Notes: generated from the letters alone by a model not told the origin. A stretch of 64,000 nt of DNA from Sulfuritalea sp. (GCA_030651305.1 JAUSCI010000019.1:118680-182679), one strand, 5' to 3'; shown: positions 8,946 to 18,361, counted from the stretch's first letter. Program-made: numbers and translations.

Positions 8946-9001
8946 CTCGGGCTGCTACACTTTGCCATCGCGACTGTTTTCTGATTTTCATTCCCTGACC
9001 C

Positions 9002-10294
9002 ATGGTTCCACACCTTACGACCGCTCTGACCGGACCATTGCTCGAACTCGAGCGGCGCATCCTCGACAACGACGCCATGGTCGAGCGCTGGCTGCGCACC
9101 CAGTGGCTGGAGCACACGCCGCCCTTTTACAGCTCGGTCGACCTGCGCAATGCCGGCTTCAAGCTGGCGCCGGTCGATACCAATCTCTTCCCTGGCGGCT
9201 TCAACAACCTGAACCCCGCCTTTCTGCCGCTGTGTGTGCAGGCGGCGATGTCGGCCATCGAGAAAATCTGCCCGGAGGCGAGGAATCTCCTGCTGATTCC
9301 GGAGAACCACACGCGCAACCAGTTCTACCTGATGAACGTGGCGCGCCTGGCCAACATCCTTCATCACACCGGGCTCAACGTGCGCATCGGCAGCCTGCTG
9401 CCGGAGATTACCGCACCGACCACGCTCGACCTGCCCGATGGGCAGAAGCTGGTGCTGGAGCCGCTGAAACGCGTCGGACCCGAAGGCCGCCGGCTCGGGC
9501 TGGAGGGCTTCGATCCCTGTGCCGTGCTGCTCAACAACGATCTTTCCGGTGGCGTTCCGGAAATGCTGCTGAACATCAATGAGCAGTTCCTCCTGCCGCC
9601 GCTGTGGGCCGGCTGGCACGTGCGCCGCAAGTCGGTGCATTTTGCCGCCTATCAGGAAGTGGCCCTCAGCTTCGCCGCCGAGATCGGTATCGATCCCTGG
9701 CTGATCAATCCGGAGTTCGAGGTCTGCGGCAGGGTCAATTTTCATGAGCGTTCCGGCGAAGAATGCCTCGCCGCCAACATCGACACGCTGCTCTATCGCA
9801 TGCGTGCCAAGTACAAGGAATACGGCATCGAGTCGGAACCCTTCGTCATCGTCAAGGCCGACGCCGGAACTTACGGCATGGGCATAATGACGGTGAAGGA
9901 CGCCAGCGAGGTCAGGGGCCTCAACCGCAAGCAGCGCAACAAGATGGCGGTGATAAAGGAGGGCATGCCGGTGACCGAGGTCATCATCCAGGAAGGCGTC
10001 CCGACCTTCGAGCAGGTCGATGAAGGCACCGCCGAGCCCGTCGTGTATATGATCGACCGCTACGTGGTCGGCGGCTTCTACCGTGTCAATACGGGGCGCG
10101 CCATCAACGAGAACCTCAATGCGCCGGGCATGACCTTCAAACCGCTGGCCTTCCAGACCGGCTGCACCCTGCCCGATGCGCAGCTCGACCCCGATGCGCC
10201 GCCCAACCGCTTTTATGCCTATGGCGTGATCGCGCGCCTGGCGATGCTGGCCGCTTCGCTCGAACTTGAGTGCGGCGCACCAACGGAACCATGA
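9002..10294 (+). CDS. gshA: Glutamate-cysteine ligase (ferrooxidans-type)
   Basis: The 430-residue protein matches the non-E. coli GshA family found in Acidithiobacillus and betaproteobacteria (TIGR02049-like). It starts MVPHLTTALTGPLLELERRI and contains FVIVKADAGTYGMGIMTV, a plausible ATP-grasp-like lysine segment, and VYMIDRYVVGGFYRVN. It joins glutamate and cysteine to form gamma-glutamylcysteine, the first step of glutathione synthesis. gshB follows after 196 bases, which supports the call. The start is the first ATG of the homologous region. Confidence 0.92.
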   Translation: MVPHLTTALTGPLLELERRILDNDAMVERWLRTQWLEHTPPFYSSVDLRNAGFKLAPVDTNLFPGGFNNLNPAFLPLCVQAAMSAIEKICPEARNLLLIPENHTRNQFYLMNVARLANILHHTGLNVRIGSLLPEITAPTTLDLPDGQKLVLEPLKRVGPEGRRLGLEGFDPCAVLLNNDLSGGVPEMLLNINEQFLLPPLWAGWHVRRKSVHFAAYQEVALSFAAEIGIDPWLINPEFEVCGRVNFHERSGEECLAANIDTLLYRMRAKYKEYGIESEPFVIVKADAGTYGMGIMTVKDASEVRGLNRKQRNKMAVIKEGMPVTEVIIQEGVPTFEQVDEGTAEPVVYMIDRYVVGGFYRVNTGRAINENLNAPGMTFKPLAFQTGCTLPDAQLDPDAPPNRFYAYGVIARLAMLAASLELECGAPTEP

Positions 10295-10310
10295 CAACCG
10301 TTCTTCATTT

Positions 10311-10428
10311 CCCCGCCCAAAGGGCGGGGGTGACTGGTCACCTCACCCGCTCGGCGGGGGGCGCAGGCGGGAATTCGCGCAGCACTGCTGCGCGCCGCCG
10401 AAGCCGGCTTGCTGTGCAAAGCAAGCCG
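10311..10428. other. Cluster of hairpins in the gshA-gshB spacer
   Basis: Three perfect inverted repeats lie in the spacer: CCCCGCCC/GGGCGGGG (10311-10329, three-base loop), GCGCAGCA/TGCTGCGC (10377-10393) and CGGCTTGC/GCAAGCCG (10405-10428). None is followed by a T-run, so they are not classic intrinsic terminators. The spacer stays open in the gshB frame, but the encoded peptide (Arg/Pro/Cys rich) has no resemblance to GshB. Confidence 0.7.
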
Positions 10429-10459
10429 TGGGCGGCTGGGAGGGGGTGCGCATTCGCTG

Positions 10460-10502
10460 GGCGAGCTTCATGTCGCCCCACAGGGGCAACATGAAGCTCG
10501 CC
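10460..10502 (+). promoter_or_regulatory. Hairpin covering the gshB start codon and ribosome-binding site
   Basis: Perfect 14-base arms GGCGAGCTTCATGT (10460-10473) and ACATGAAGCTCGCC (10489-10502) are followed inward by GCCCC/GGGGC around an ACA loop, with one C/A mismatch. The right arm contains the gshB ATG at 10491, and the AGGGG that would serve as ribosome-binding site is in the inner stem. In RNA this 43-base structure would hide the translation start. Confidence 0.7.
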
Positions 10503-11435
10503 TTCATTCTCGACCCGCTGCAAGGACTCAAGGCCTACAAGGATTCGAGCGTGGCGATGATGCGTGTCGCGGCAAAGCGCGGCCACGAGGTGTGGGCCAT
10601 CCAGCGCGCGGTCCTGACCTGGCGCGACGGCAGCGTTGCGGCCCGTGCGCAGCGCCTGAAAGTCAGCCCGGACGACACGGTGTGGTTCGCCATCGTCGAA
10701 GAGGCGGTGCAGCCGCTGACCGCCTACGACGCAGTACTGATGCGGCAGGATCCGCCCTTCGATTTCGAATATGTGGCCGCCACCTGGCTGCTGGAACGCG
10801 CCGAAGCCGACGGCGCCCGCATCTGGAACAAGCCGCGCTCGATTCGCGACCATTCCGAAAAAGTCGCGATAGCCGAGTTCCCGCAGTACACCCCGACCAC
10901 GCTGATCGCGCGCGATCCCGATGACATCCATGCCTTCATCGACGAACTCGGCGACGTGATCCTCAAGCCGCTCGACGGCATGGGCGGCAGCAGCATTTTC
11001 CGCGTGCTGCGCGACGATTCCAATCGCAATGTCATCGTCGAAACCCTGACCGACTTCGGCCGCCGCAGCATCATGGCGCAGCGCTACCTGCCGGCCATCA
11101 CGCAGGGCGATAAGCGCATCCTGCTGATCGCCGGCGAGCCGGTGCCGTATTGCCTGGCGCGCATTCCCAAGCCTGGCGAATCGCGCGGCAACCTCGCCGC
11201 CGGCGGCAAGGGCGTGGCGCGCCCGCTGCTCGGTCGCGACCGTGAAATCGCCGAGGCGCTGGCGCCGGTTCTCTGGGCGCGCGGTTTGCTGATCGTCGGC
11301 CTCGACGTGATCGGCGACTGCCTGACCGAGATCAACGTCACCAGCCCCACCTGTTTCGTCGAGATCGCCCAGCAGACGCGCTTCGACGTCGCCGCCACCT
11401 TGATCGACGCTCTGGAACGGGAGTGCCGAGCGTAA
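10491..11435 (+). CDS. gshB: Glutathione synthase
   Basis: The 314-residue ATP-grasp enzyme adds glycine to gamma-glutamylcysteine. It starts MKLAFILDPLQGLKAYKDSS, aligned with the N-terminus of known GshB proteins. It contains PPFDFEYVAATWLLE, the ATP-binding VILKPLDGMGGSSIF and the C-terminal CLTEINVTSPTCFVEI loop. The frame is open upstream to 10266, but homology begins at the ATG at 10491. That ATG is inside a long hairpin (separate entry). The next gene, apbE, overlaps its end by 13 bases. Confidence 0.95.
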   Translation: MKLAFILDPLQGLKAYKDSSVAMMRVAAKRGHEVWAIQRAVLTWRDGSVAARAQRLKVSPDDTVWFAIVEEAVQPLTAYDAVLMRQDPPFDFEYVAATWLLERAEADGARIWNKPRSIRDHSEKVAIAEFPQYTPTTLIARDPDDIHAFIDELGDVILKPLDGMGGSSIFRVLRDDSNRNVIVETLTDFGRRSIMAQRYLPAITQGDKRILLIAGEPVPYCLARIPKPGESRGNLAAGGKGVARPLLGRDREIAEALAPVLWARGLLIVGLDVIGDCLTEINVTSPTCFVEIAQQTRFDVAATLIDALERECRA

Positions 11436-12478
11436 ACCGGTTCCTGAGCCTGCTCGCCGTCGGCTGGCTGCTCGCGGGGTGCGGGCAGCCGGCGCCATGG
11501 CGGCAGGAATCCTATGTTTTCGGCACCCGCGTCGATCTGCTGATTTCCGGAGTACCGGAAGTGCAGGCGCGCGCCGCCGGCAATCGCGTGTTGCAGGAAT
11601 TCGACCGGCTGCATCGCACCTACCACGCCTGGCAGCCTTCCGAGTTGTCGACCCTGAACGAAGCGATCGCCGCCGGCCGTACGCAGGAGGTTACGGCCGA
11701 GTTCGCCGCCTACATCCGCGAAGCGCAAAGCGTCGCGGCGGCGGGCGACCATCTGTTCGATCCCGGCATCGGCCGGCTGGTTTCCCTGTGGGGGTTTCAG
11801 TCTGACGACATTCAACCGCGCCTGCCCGATGCCGCTGCCGTCAAGGCGTTGGTGGCGCATCATCCCTCGATCGCCGATCTGCGCCTCGACGGCAATCGGG
11901 TCAGCAGTAGCAACGCGAGCGTGGCGCTCGACTTCGGCGGCTATCTGAAAGGCGTGGCGCTGGATAGAGCCGCTGCTTTGCTGAAACAGGAGGGCGTCGC
12001 CAACGCCCTGATCAACATCGGTGGCAACGTCATGGCGCTGGGGTCGCGCGACGGCCTCGGCACGCCTTGGCGCGTCGGCATCCAGCATCCGCGGCCGCAG
12101 GATGTGGGCGGCGCGCCGCTGGCCACGCTTGAGTTGAAGGACGGCGAAGCCATCGGCACCTCGGGTGATTACCACCGCTATTTCGAGCTGGCCGGTCGTC
12201 GCTACTGCCACCTGCTCGACCCGCGCAGCGGCTTTCCCGCCGATGCCACGCAGGCAGTGACGCTGCTGATCGCGCCGGGGCCGGGTGCCGGTATGCGTTC
12301 CGATGCCTTGTCCAAGCCCATATTCATTGCCGGCAAGGAATGGCGGGGCATGGCCACGAAACTGGGCATTGACGCCGTTGTGAGAGTCGGCGCTGATGGT
12401 ACGGTGAGCGCGACCCCGGCAATGCGGGCGCGCCTGAAAATTGACATTCCCGACCTGAAACTGGAGGTGGTGCCGTGA
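11423..12478 (+). CDS. apbE: FAD:protein FMN transferase, lipoprotein
   Basis: The 351-residue protein has a lipoprotein signal (LLAVGWLLAGC lipobox) and the ApbE fold: FGTRVDLLISG, FDPGIGRLVSLWGF, ALDFGGYLKGVALDRAA, NIGGNVMALG and the metal-binding YCHLLDPRSGFPA followed by MRSDALSKPIF. ApbE covalently attaches FMN to Thr of flavoproteins (Nqr/Rnf subunits) in the periplasm. It starts with GTG at 11423, overlapping gshB. The following gene starts in its stop codon. Confidence 0.93.
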   Translation: MPSVNRFLSLLAVGWLLAGCGQPAPWRQESYVFGTRVDLLISGVPEVQARAAGNRVLQEFDRLHRTYHAWQPSELSTLNEAIAAGRTQEVTAEFAAYIREAQSVAAAGDHLFDPGIGRLVSLWGFQSDDIQPRLPDAAAVKALVAHHPSIADLRLDGNRVSSSNASVALDFGGYLKGVALDRAAALLKQEGVANALINIGGNVMALGSRDGLGTPWRVGIQHPRPQDVGGAPLATLELKDGEAIGTSGDYHRYFELAGRRYCHLLDPRSGFPADATQAVTLLIAPGPGAGMRSDALSKPIFIAGKEWRGMATKLGIDAVVRVGADGTVSATPAMRARLKIDIPDLKLEVVP

Positions 12479-12663
12479 GCGAGGATGAGAAGATCGAGCG
12501 CGCCGTGCGGCGCACCGTAGGCGTTGCGGCACTGCGTCGAATACGTCGCATCGTCGACGCCGATAACGCGCTTGAAACCAGCAAGCAGCGCTGGGCAAGG
12601 CGACTGTCGATCTTCCTCGTCCTTGCCGTCGCCCTTGTTCTGGCCTGGATCGTGATCCGCTAG
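12475..12663 (+). CDS. Small single-pass membrane protein
   Basis: This 62-residue product starts at a GTG that overlaps the apbE stop (GTGA). The N-terminal 40 residues are charged (SEDEKIERAVRRTVG), and a C-terminal transmembrane helix (LSIFLVLAVALVLAWIVI) ends the protein. I do not recognise a family. Its position between apbE and the PTS genes, coupled to apbE, suggests an accessory role, but this is inference. Confidence 0.65.
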   Translation: MSEDEKIERAVRRTVGVAALRRIRRIVDADNALETSKQRWARRLSIFLVLAVALVLAWIVIR

Positions 12664-12672
12664 AATGAAAGC

Positions 12673-13062
12673 ATGATCGGCATATTTCTTCTCACCCACG
12701 GCGCCTATGGCGAAGCCCTGATCCAGTGCGCCTGCCACGTGCTCAACAAGCGTCCGGTGCAGATCGTCCAGCTTGGCGCGGCCGCGCAGGACGATCCGCT
12801 GGATGCCCTGCCGCTGGCGCACGACATGCTGAAGCTGGTCGATAGCGGCCGCGGCGTGCTGATCCTGACCGACATTTACGGCGCCACGCCGTCCAACCTC
12901 GCTACCAAGCTGCTGGAGCCGGGGCGCATCGAAGGCATTGCCGGCGTCAATCTGCCCATGCTGTTGCGCGCCATTGCCTACCGCGACAAGGACATGGAAA
13001 CATTGGTGACCCGTGCGCTCGCCGGCGGTCGCGATGGCGTGATCAACATGCTCAAACATTGA
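12673..13062 (+). CDS. PTS EIIA component, mannose type
   Basis: The 129-residue protein starts MIGIFLLTHGAYGEALI; His9 is the expected phosphorylation site of the EIIA-Man domain. LTDIYGATPSNLA is the second conserved segment. HPr and enzyme I follow, but no EIIB, EIIC or EIID is present. In betaproteobacteria such incomplete chains regulate carbon storage and other functions rather than import sugar. It would receive phosphate from HPr. Confidence 0.93.
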   Translation: MIGIFLLTHGAYGEALIQCACHVLNKRPVQIVQLGAAAQDDPLDALPLAHDMLKLVDSGRGVLILTDIYGATPSNLATKLLEPGRIEGIAGVNLPMLLRAIAYRDKDMETLVTRALAGGRDGVINMLKH

Positions 13063-13080
13063 TGATGACCTATCCCCCAA

Positions 13081-13101
13081 CCCCTTTCCCAAGGAAAGGG
13101 G
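13081..13101. other. Hairpin between EIIA and HPr genes
   Basis: CCCCTTTCC and GGAAAGGGG form a perfect nine-base stem with a three-base loop, 18 bases after the EIIA stop codon. No T-run follows, so it is more likely an RNA-processing or stability element than a terminator. Confidence 0.6.
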
Positions 13102-13179
13102 CGATCACGGTTCAGCCACTGCGTGGCTTCCGGTTTGTTGGCTCCACGCCCCCTTGGGGCGGCCCGGCGGAGGCGTGAC

Positions 13180-13449
13180 ATGCCGCGCATCGAAGCTGAA
13201 ATCACCAACAAGCTGGGCCTGCATGCGCGCGCCTCGGCCAAGCTGACCCAGCTCGCCGGGACCTTTCCCTGCGAGATATGGATGGAGCGGGGCAGTCGCC
13301 GCATCAACGCCAAGAGCATCATGGGCGTGATGATGCTGGCTGCCGGCATGGGTGCGACAGTGACCATCGATACCGAAGGCGAGCGCGCCGACGAGGCCGC
13401 GCAGGCCATGCTGAAGCTGATCGCCAACAAGTTCGGAGAGTCGGAGTGA
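13180..13449 (+). CDS. ptsH: Phosphocarrier protein HPr
   Basis: The 89-residue protein has the active-site LGLHARAS (His15, phosphorylated by enzyme I) and Ser46 in NAKSIMGVMML, the HPr kinase site. I placed the start at 13180, after GGCGGAGG, because the open frame upstream is not homologous. It passes phosphate from enzyme I (next gene, 31 bases downstream) to the upstream EIIA. Confidence 0.95.
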   Translation: MPRIEAEITNKLGLHARASAKLTQLAGTFPCEIWMERGSRRINAKSIMGVMMLAAGMGATVTIDTEGERADEAAQAMLKLIANKFGESE

Positions 13450-13480
13450 GCCGCGACTGGCACCGGGGGGTGAGCATTTC

Positions 13481-15220
13481 ATGACCTTCAGCCTCCACGG
13501 CCAGGCCGTCTCTGGCGGCATCGCGATCGGGCGTGCGCATCTCGTCTCGCACGCCATGCTCGAAGTCGCCCAGTACCAGTTGCGTGAACGCGACGTAGCG
13601 GGCGAACTGATGCGATTCGACAGGGCCGTGGCCACTGCCAGCGCGGAACTCGGTTCACTGCGTAGCGAGGCCAGCGTACCCGGTGCGCCGGCCGAGCTTT
13701 CCGCCTTTGTCGATCTGCACGCCATGATTCTCGCCGATCCGGTTCTCACCGATGGCGTGCGCGAATTGATTCGCGAGCGCCGCTGCAATGCCGAGTGGGC
13801 CATGGTGCAGCAGATGCAGCAAGTGGTCGACCAGTTCGACGAATTCGAGGACGCCTACCTGCGCGAGCGCAAGCAGGACATCGTGCAGGTGGTCGAACGC
13901 GTGCTCCGGGTCTTGCAGGGCAAGGCGCGCAAGCTGGCGCGGCGCAAGGTGGCCGCGGTCGACGACGATTTGATCGTGGTCGCCAACGATCTCTCGCCGG
14001 CCGACACCATTCAGTTCAAGAGCCTCAAGATCGGCGGCTTCGTCACTGACCTGGGCGGCGCCACCTCGCATACCGCCATTGTTGCGCGCAGTCTGGCCAT
14101 TCCGGCGGTGGTAGGCATGCAGCATGCCCGCTCGCTGATCCAGGATGACGACCTGCTGATTGTCGATGGCACGCGCGGCGTCCTGATCGTCGATCCCGCT
14201 ACCGGGGTACTGGACGAGTACCGGCTCAGGAGGACCGAGCTGCAACTCGATCGCTCCAAACTCAAGCGCCTGGTAACGGGTCGTTCGCGGACGCTGGATG
14301 GCGAGGATGTCGAGCTTCACGCCAACATCGAATTGCCGCAGGACGCCGAACGCGCGAAGGAAGTCGGCGCCGACGGCGTCGGCCTGTTCCGCACCGAATT
14401 CCTGTTCATGAATCGCGATGAACTGCCCGACGAAGATGAGCAGTTCGAGGCCTATCGCAGCGTCGTCAAGACCCTTGGCGACAAGCTGGTCACCATCCGT
14501 ACGCTGGACATCGGCGCCGAAAAGGAGGCCCGCGCCCTGCGCAACCGTGCCGGCAACCGCAGCGCGCCCAATCCCGCGCTGGGCCTGCGCGCGATCCGTT
14601 TTTGCCTGGCAGAGCCGCAGCTGTTCCTGGTGCAGTTGCGGGCGATCCTGCGCGCTTCCCACTATGGCCGGATTCGCCTGCTGGTGCCGATGCTGGCGCA
14701 TGCCCAGGAGATCGAGCAGACCCTGGCCCTGATCGAACTGGCCAAGCTGCAACTGCGTGAGTCGCGGCACAAGTTCAGCACGGTCGAAGTCGGTGGCATG
14801 ATCGAAATCCCGGCTGCGGCCCTCTCGCTCGGGCCTTTCCTGCGCCGGCTGGATTTCCTGTCGATCGGCACCAACGACCTGATCCAATACACGCTGGCGA
14901 TCGACCGTACCGACGGCTCGGTGGCCCATCTCTACGATCCGCTGCATCCGGCCGTGCTCAAGCTGATTTCGCAGACCATCCAGAGCGCACAGCGGGTCGG
15001 CATGCCGGTTGCGGTATGCGGCGAAATGGCCGGCGACCCGAAGCTGACCAAGCTGCTGCTGGGCATGGGCCTGCGCCAGTTTTCCATGCATCCGTCGCAG
15101 CTTCTGGAAGTCAAGCAGCAGGTCATGATGGCCGATGCCACGCAGCTTGCCATTCGCGTCGCGCGAATCCTCAAGCTCGACGAACCTGACAAGATCAGCG
15201 AACAGGTGGAAAAGCTATGA
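13481..15220 (+). CDS. ptsI: Phosphoenolpyruvate-protein phosphotransferase (enzyme I)
   Basis: The 579-residue enzyme takes phosphate from PEP onto His197 ([14 protein letters not shown]) and hands it to HPr. The N-terminal HPr-binding domain is followed by the PEP-utilising barrel with [33 protein letters not shown] and [16 protein letters not shown]. Length is normal. The preceding GGGGGG and the distance fit a start at 13481. metX starts inside its stop codon (ATGA). Confidence 0.97.
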   Translation: MTFSLHGQAVSGGIAIGRAHLVSHAMLEVAQYQLRERDVAGELMRFDRAVATASAELGSLRSEASVPGAPAELSAFVDLHAMILADPVLTDGVRELIRERRCNAEWAMVQQMQQVVDQFDEFEDAYLRERKQDIVQVVERVLRVLQGKARKLARRKVAAVDDDLIVVANDLSPADTIQFKSLKIGGFVTDLGGATSHTAIVARSLAIPAVVGMQHARSLIQDDDLLIVDGTRGVLIVDPATGVLDEYRLRRTELQLDRSKLKRLVTGRSRTLDGEDVELHANIELPQDAERAKEVGADGVGLFRTEFLFMNRDELPDEDEQFEAYRSVVKTLGDKLVTIRTLDIGAEKEARALRNRAGNRSAPNPALGLRAIRFCLAEPQLFLVQLRAILRASHYGRIRLLVPMLAHAQEIEQTLALIELAKLQLRESRHKFSTVEVGGMIEIPAAALSLGPFLRRLDFLSIGTNDLIQYTLAIDRTDGSVAHLYDPLHPAVLKLISQTIQSAQRVGMPVAVCGEMAGDPKLTKLLLGMGLRQFSMHPSQLLEVKQQVMMADATQLAIRVARILKLDEPDKISEQVEKL

Positions 15221-16353
15221 CCACGCCCGGGGTCGGCATCGTCGCCGCGCAGCGCGCCAGCTTCAACCAGCCTCTTGCCTTGCAGGGGGGCAGCGTGCTG
15301 CCGGCCTTCGACCTGGTGTATGAAACCTACGGCACGCTCAATGCCGCCCGGTCGAACGCCATCCTGGTCTGTCACGCGCTGTCCGGAAATCACCATGTCG
15401 CTGGCCGCACTGCCGATGAATTTGGCAAACCCACGGCCAACATCGGCTGGTGGGACAACATCGTCGGCCCCGGTCGGCCGCTGGACACCGACCGCTTCTT
15501 CATCGTCGGTGTGAATAACCTCGGCGGTTGTCACGGCTCCACCGGTCCGGCCAGTCCCAACCCGGCGACCGGCAAGCCCTGGGGCGCGGATTTTCCCGTG
15601 GTCACCGTCGAAGACTGGGTTGCCTCGCAGGCCCGGCTCGCCGATCACCTCGGCATCGACGCCTGGGCGGCGGTGATGGGCGGCTCCCTGGGCGGCATGC
15701 AGGCGCTGCAATGGACGCTGAGTTTCCCTGAGCGCATTCGCCATGCCCTCGTCATTGCCGCCGCACCGAAGCTTTCGGCCGAGAACATCGCCTTCAACGA
15801 CGTTGCCCGTCAGGCGATTCTGACCGACCCGGATTTTCACGGCGGACATTTTTACGAGCATGGCGTGCGTCCCGTGAGCGGCCTGCGCCTGGCGCGAATG
15901 CTGGGCCACATCACCTATCTGTCGGACGATCAGATGGCGGAGAAATTCGGTCGTCGCCTGCGCGTCGGCGCCGGCAGCTACGGCTTCGATGTCGAATTCG
16001 AGATCGAGTCCTACCTGCGCTATCAGGGCGACAAGTTTGCCGGCGTGTTCGACGCCAATACCTATCTGCGCATGACCAAGGCGCTCGACTATTTCGATCC
16101 GGCGCAGGATTACGAAGACAATCTGGCGCGTGCGCTGGCGCGCGCCCGAGCGAAATTCCTGATCATCGCCTTCAGCACCGACTGGCGCTTCTCGCCCGAT
16201 CGTTCGCGCGAAATCGTGCATGCCCTGGTGCATAACGGGCAGGCGGTGGCCTATGCCGAAATCAACAGCGCCCATGGCCACGACTCGTTCCTGATGGACG
16301 AGCCGCACTACCACGCCGTGGTCGATACCTACCTGAAACGGGTCAAGTTATGA
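15217..16353 (+). CDS. metX: Homoserine O-acyltransferase
   Basis: The 378-residue alpha/beta-hydrolase-fold enzyme activates homoserine for methionine synthesis. Seen: [31 protein letters not shown], the nucleophile elbow [13 protein letters not shown], the catalytic Asp in [10 protein letters not shown] and the catalytic His in [11 protein letters not shown]. In betaproteobacteria many MetX enzymes use succinyl-CoA rather than acetyl-CoA; I cannot decide here. It is coupled to ptsI upstream and metW downstream by four-base overlaps. Confidence 0.95.
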   Translation: MTTPGVGIVAAQRASFNQPLALQGGSVLPAFDLVYETYGTLNAARSNAILVCHALSGNHHVAGRTADEFGKPTANIGWWDNIVGPGRPLDTDRFFIVGVNNLGGCHGSTGPASPNPATGKPWGADFPVVTVEDWVASQARLADHLGIDAWAAVMGGSLGGMQALQWTLSFPERIRHALVIAAAPKLSAENIAFNDVARQAILTDPDFHGGHFYEHGVRPVSGLRLARMLGHITYLSDDQMAEKFGRRLRVGAGSYGFDVEFEIESYLRYQGDKFAGVFDANTYLRMTKALDYFDPAQDYEDNLARALARARAKFLIIAFSTDWRFSPDRSREIVHALVHNGQAVAYAEINSAHGHDSFLMDEPHYHAVVDTYLKRVKL

Positions 16354-16961
16354 GCGCCACCGCCGGGGGACAAGCCGTCCAGATGCGCGCTGATTTCGAC
16401 CTGATTGCCAGTTGGGTGCAGCCGGGCGAACGCGTGCTCGATCTGGGCTGCGGCGATGGCTCGCTGCTCAAGCGTCTGATCGAGGAACGCGGCGCCAAAG
16501 GCTACGGCGTAGAGCTGGGAGATGCCGAAGTGCTCGCCGCCATCGGCAAAGGCATCAACGTGATTCAGGGCAACCTGGAACAGGGCCTGGCCGGCATCGA
16601 CGACCAGACCTTCAATCATGTCGTGCTGTCGCGCACCCTGCAAACCGTGCGCCATACCGAACGCATCCTCAGCGAGATGTTGCGGGTCGGTCGTGAGGCG
16701 GTGGTCAGCTTCCCCAATTTTGCCTACTGGCAGAACCGCCTGGCGGTCATGGGCGGCCGCATGCCGGTATCCGAAGATCTGCCCTACGAATGGTTCGACA
16801 CGCCCAATCTGCGTTTCTTCACCTTGCTGGATTTCGAGGCGCTGTGCGCGAAAATGAACCTTGTCATTCGCGAGCGCCAAGTGCTCGACGAGGCCGGCCG
16901 CCTGGTCACGGAAGAGCCGAATTTCCTCGGCAGCCTGGCCGTTTACCGGCTCGGGCGCTAG
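16350..16961 (+). CDS. metW: Methionine biosynthesis protein MetW
   Basis: The 203-residue SAM-dependent methyltransferase-fold protein is the usual partner of metX. It shows [20 protein letters not shown], the SAM motif [11 protein letters not shown], and [17 protein letters not shown]. Its start overlaps the metX stop. The second Met, just before RADFDLI, would also suit family length. MetW supports MetX activity; its own substrate is not settled. Confidence 0.95.
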   Translation: MSATAGGQAVQMRADFDLIASWVQPGERVLDLGCGDGSLLKRLIEERGAKGYGVELGDAEVLAAIGKGINVIQGNLEQGLAGIDDQTFNHVVLSRTLQTVRHTERILSEMLRVGREAVVSFPNFAYWQNRLAVMGGRMPVSEDLPYEWFDTPNLRFFTLLDFEALCAKMNLVIRERQVLDEAGRLVTEEPNFLGSLAVYRLGR

Positions 16962-16970
16962 GCGCCAGAC

Positions 16971-17132
16971 TCAGGGAACAGTCTTTACTTCCGCTGCCGG
17001 CTGTACCGCAACCGGCTCCGCAGTTTCCGGACTTGCCGGGGCGCCGGCCTTGCGCAGGCGCTTTTCCTCTTTCTTGGCCTTCTTGGCCAGATCTCTCTGG
17101 CGCTTTTCGAACGAATAATTGGGTTTTGCCAT
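16971..17132 (-). CDS. Small basic conserved protein, 53 residues
   Basis: The reverse strand from ATG 17132 encodes 53 residues beginning MAKPNYSFEKRQRDLAKKAK, very rich in Lys/Arg/Glu, then an Ala/Pro/Val tail. AGAGGT sits at proper spacing upstream. The start strongly resembles a small betaproteobacterial family I have seen without an assigned function. It is converging on metW with nine bases between them. The charged helical N-terminus could bind nucleic acid, but that is inference. Confidence 0.75.
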   Translation of the reverse strand: MAKPNYSFEKRQRDLAKKAKKEEKRLRKAGAPASPETAEPVAVQPAAEVKTVP

Positions 17133-17256
17133 CGGGTACCTCTGTCAGGAAACGGGTAAAGGGTGCAATGGCGCAATTGTACGGCAGTCCTCGTGCAATT
17201 CTCCACCGCCGCCGCCTCCAGCAGGAAGCACCTCACCCCGTTTCCGGGGTGGGTCG

Positions 17257-17544
17257 CTATGCCTCATAGGCGAGCAGGACGACGTCCGCCGCCTGCTGCC
17301 GCAGCGGAATCAGCGCCTGATAGGCCGCCGACGAATGCCAGCCATCGATGGCTGCCTGATTGGGAAAACGGATCACGACCACATCCGCGTGCGGATGCTC
17401 GCCGGCCAGGACCACCAGCCGGTTGCCGCGAAAAACCAGTTCGGCACCCCACGGCTCAAGTGTCGCCGGAACCCGACTGCGGTACTCGGCCCACTTTGCA
17501 GCGTCCTTGACCGTCAGGTGGCCGATAAGGTATGCATTGCTCAA
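17257..17544 (-). CDS. DUF1330 family protein
   Basis: From a TTG at 17544 the protein is 95 residues: NAYLIGHLTVKDAAKWAEYR, FRGNRLVVLAGEHP, VVVIRFPNQAAIDGWHSSAA. This is the dimeric alpha-beta barrel DUF1330 domain (ferredoxin-like fold), of unknown function. The frame stays open upstream, but the family begins at about this point; the TTG has a weak ribosome-binding site, so the start is uncertain. A CACCCCG/CGGGGTG hairpin follows the stop at 17234-17251. Confidence 0.8.
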   Translation of the reverse strand: MSNAYLIGHLTVKDAAKWAEYRSRVPATLEPWGAELVFRGNRLVVLAGEHPHADVVVIRFPNQAAIDGWHSSAAYQALIPLRQQAADVVLLAYEA

Positions 17545-17584
17545 GTTGTTCTTTCGTTGCCGGCAAGGAGGGTGTTCATGGGCT

Positions 17585-18361
17585 TCACGATTCCGTTCGC
17601 AGTGACTTGAGCCAGCTGTCCGCATACTCCGCAACCTCTTGCCAGCCTGGCTCGGCGACGACCCAGTGGGAATGATTCTCGAACTCCTTGTAGGTCGAGA
17701 CGGTAGCGTACTTTCTTGCCACTTTGCGCACTACCGATGCCGGCGTAATGCGATCGCGGGCTCCGGCGATTACCAGGACGGGGCAGGTCACTCTGGACGC
17801 ATCGACCCTCGATGCACCGCGCGAATCGAAGGGCCAGTAGCCGATTTCAAACGCCGCCCGTCCCGACTCGTAAACAAATTTCTCGTAGGTTTGCTTCTGT
17901 TCGCTTTCCGGCAGCAGGTGCAACATCGAGTAGGCGGCTTCGCCAAAGGTCTGGCGCATTGGCTTGCGCCAGAAACCCCAGGTTGTCTGCATGCTCCAGA
18001 AACTCCTGATCACCGAGGGCGTGAGCGCCACGATGCCGTAAGGCGAGGCGGGAGTCAGCAACACCAGTGAATGAGCCAGTCCGCGCGTCGCCAGCATCTG
18101 CGCCAGCAGGCCGCCCATCGAATGGCCCATCAGGATCGGCTTTTCGTCGAGTTGCGCGATTTCCCGTTCCAGTGCTGCGGCATAGTCCAGCAGGCTGGTC
18201 GAGCCGAGCCGCGGGTCCGGGGCGCCGCGCGGGTTCATGTCGTGGTAAGGCAGTGTCGTCGCCACGCAGCGGTAGCCCTCGGCCTCGAACACGCGCCGGT
18301 AATTCTCCCAATACCAGGGTCCGCCCCACATTCCATGAATCATCAAAATCGTGTTGGCCAC
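17585..18361 (-). CDS. Alpha/beta-fold hydrolase
   Basis: From the GTG at 18361 (preceded by GGGAGG at ideal spacing) the product is 258 residues. ILMIHGMWGGPWYWENYRR forms the oxyanion region, MGHSMGGLLAQM the nucleophile elbow, VLVIAGARDRITPAS holds the catalytic Asp and FENHSHWVV the catalytic His. No signal peptide appears in this form. The longer upstream frame lacks homology. The substrate is unknown. The neighbouring DUF1330 gene is downstream on the same strand. Confidence 0.88.
   Translation of the reverse strand: MANTILMIHGMWGGPWYWENYRRVFEAEGYRCVATTLPYHDMNPRGAPDPRLGSTSLLDYAAALEREIAQLDEKPILMGHSMGGLLAQMLATRGLAHSLVLLTPASPYGIVALTPSVIRSFWSMQTTWGFWRKPMRQTFGEAAYSMLHLLPESEQKQTYEKFVYESGRAAFEIGYWPFDSRGASRVDASRVTCPVLVIAGARDRITPASVVRKVARKYATVSTYKEFENHSHWVVAEPGWQEVAEYADSWLKSLRTES

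Noticed and set aside
8822..10297. Minus-strand ORF of 491 codons opposite gshA
   Set aside because: Shadow of gshA and the end of the Fic gene, with no recognisable domain.
12384..12410. A partial match in apbE to the complement of the 22-base motif (19 of 22)
   Set aside because: It encodes a stretch that may be ordinary apbE sequence, and there are no flanking arms; base composition alone could explain it.
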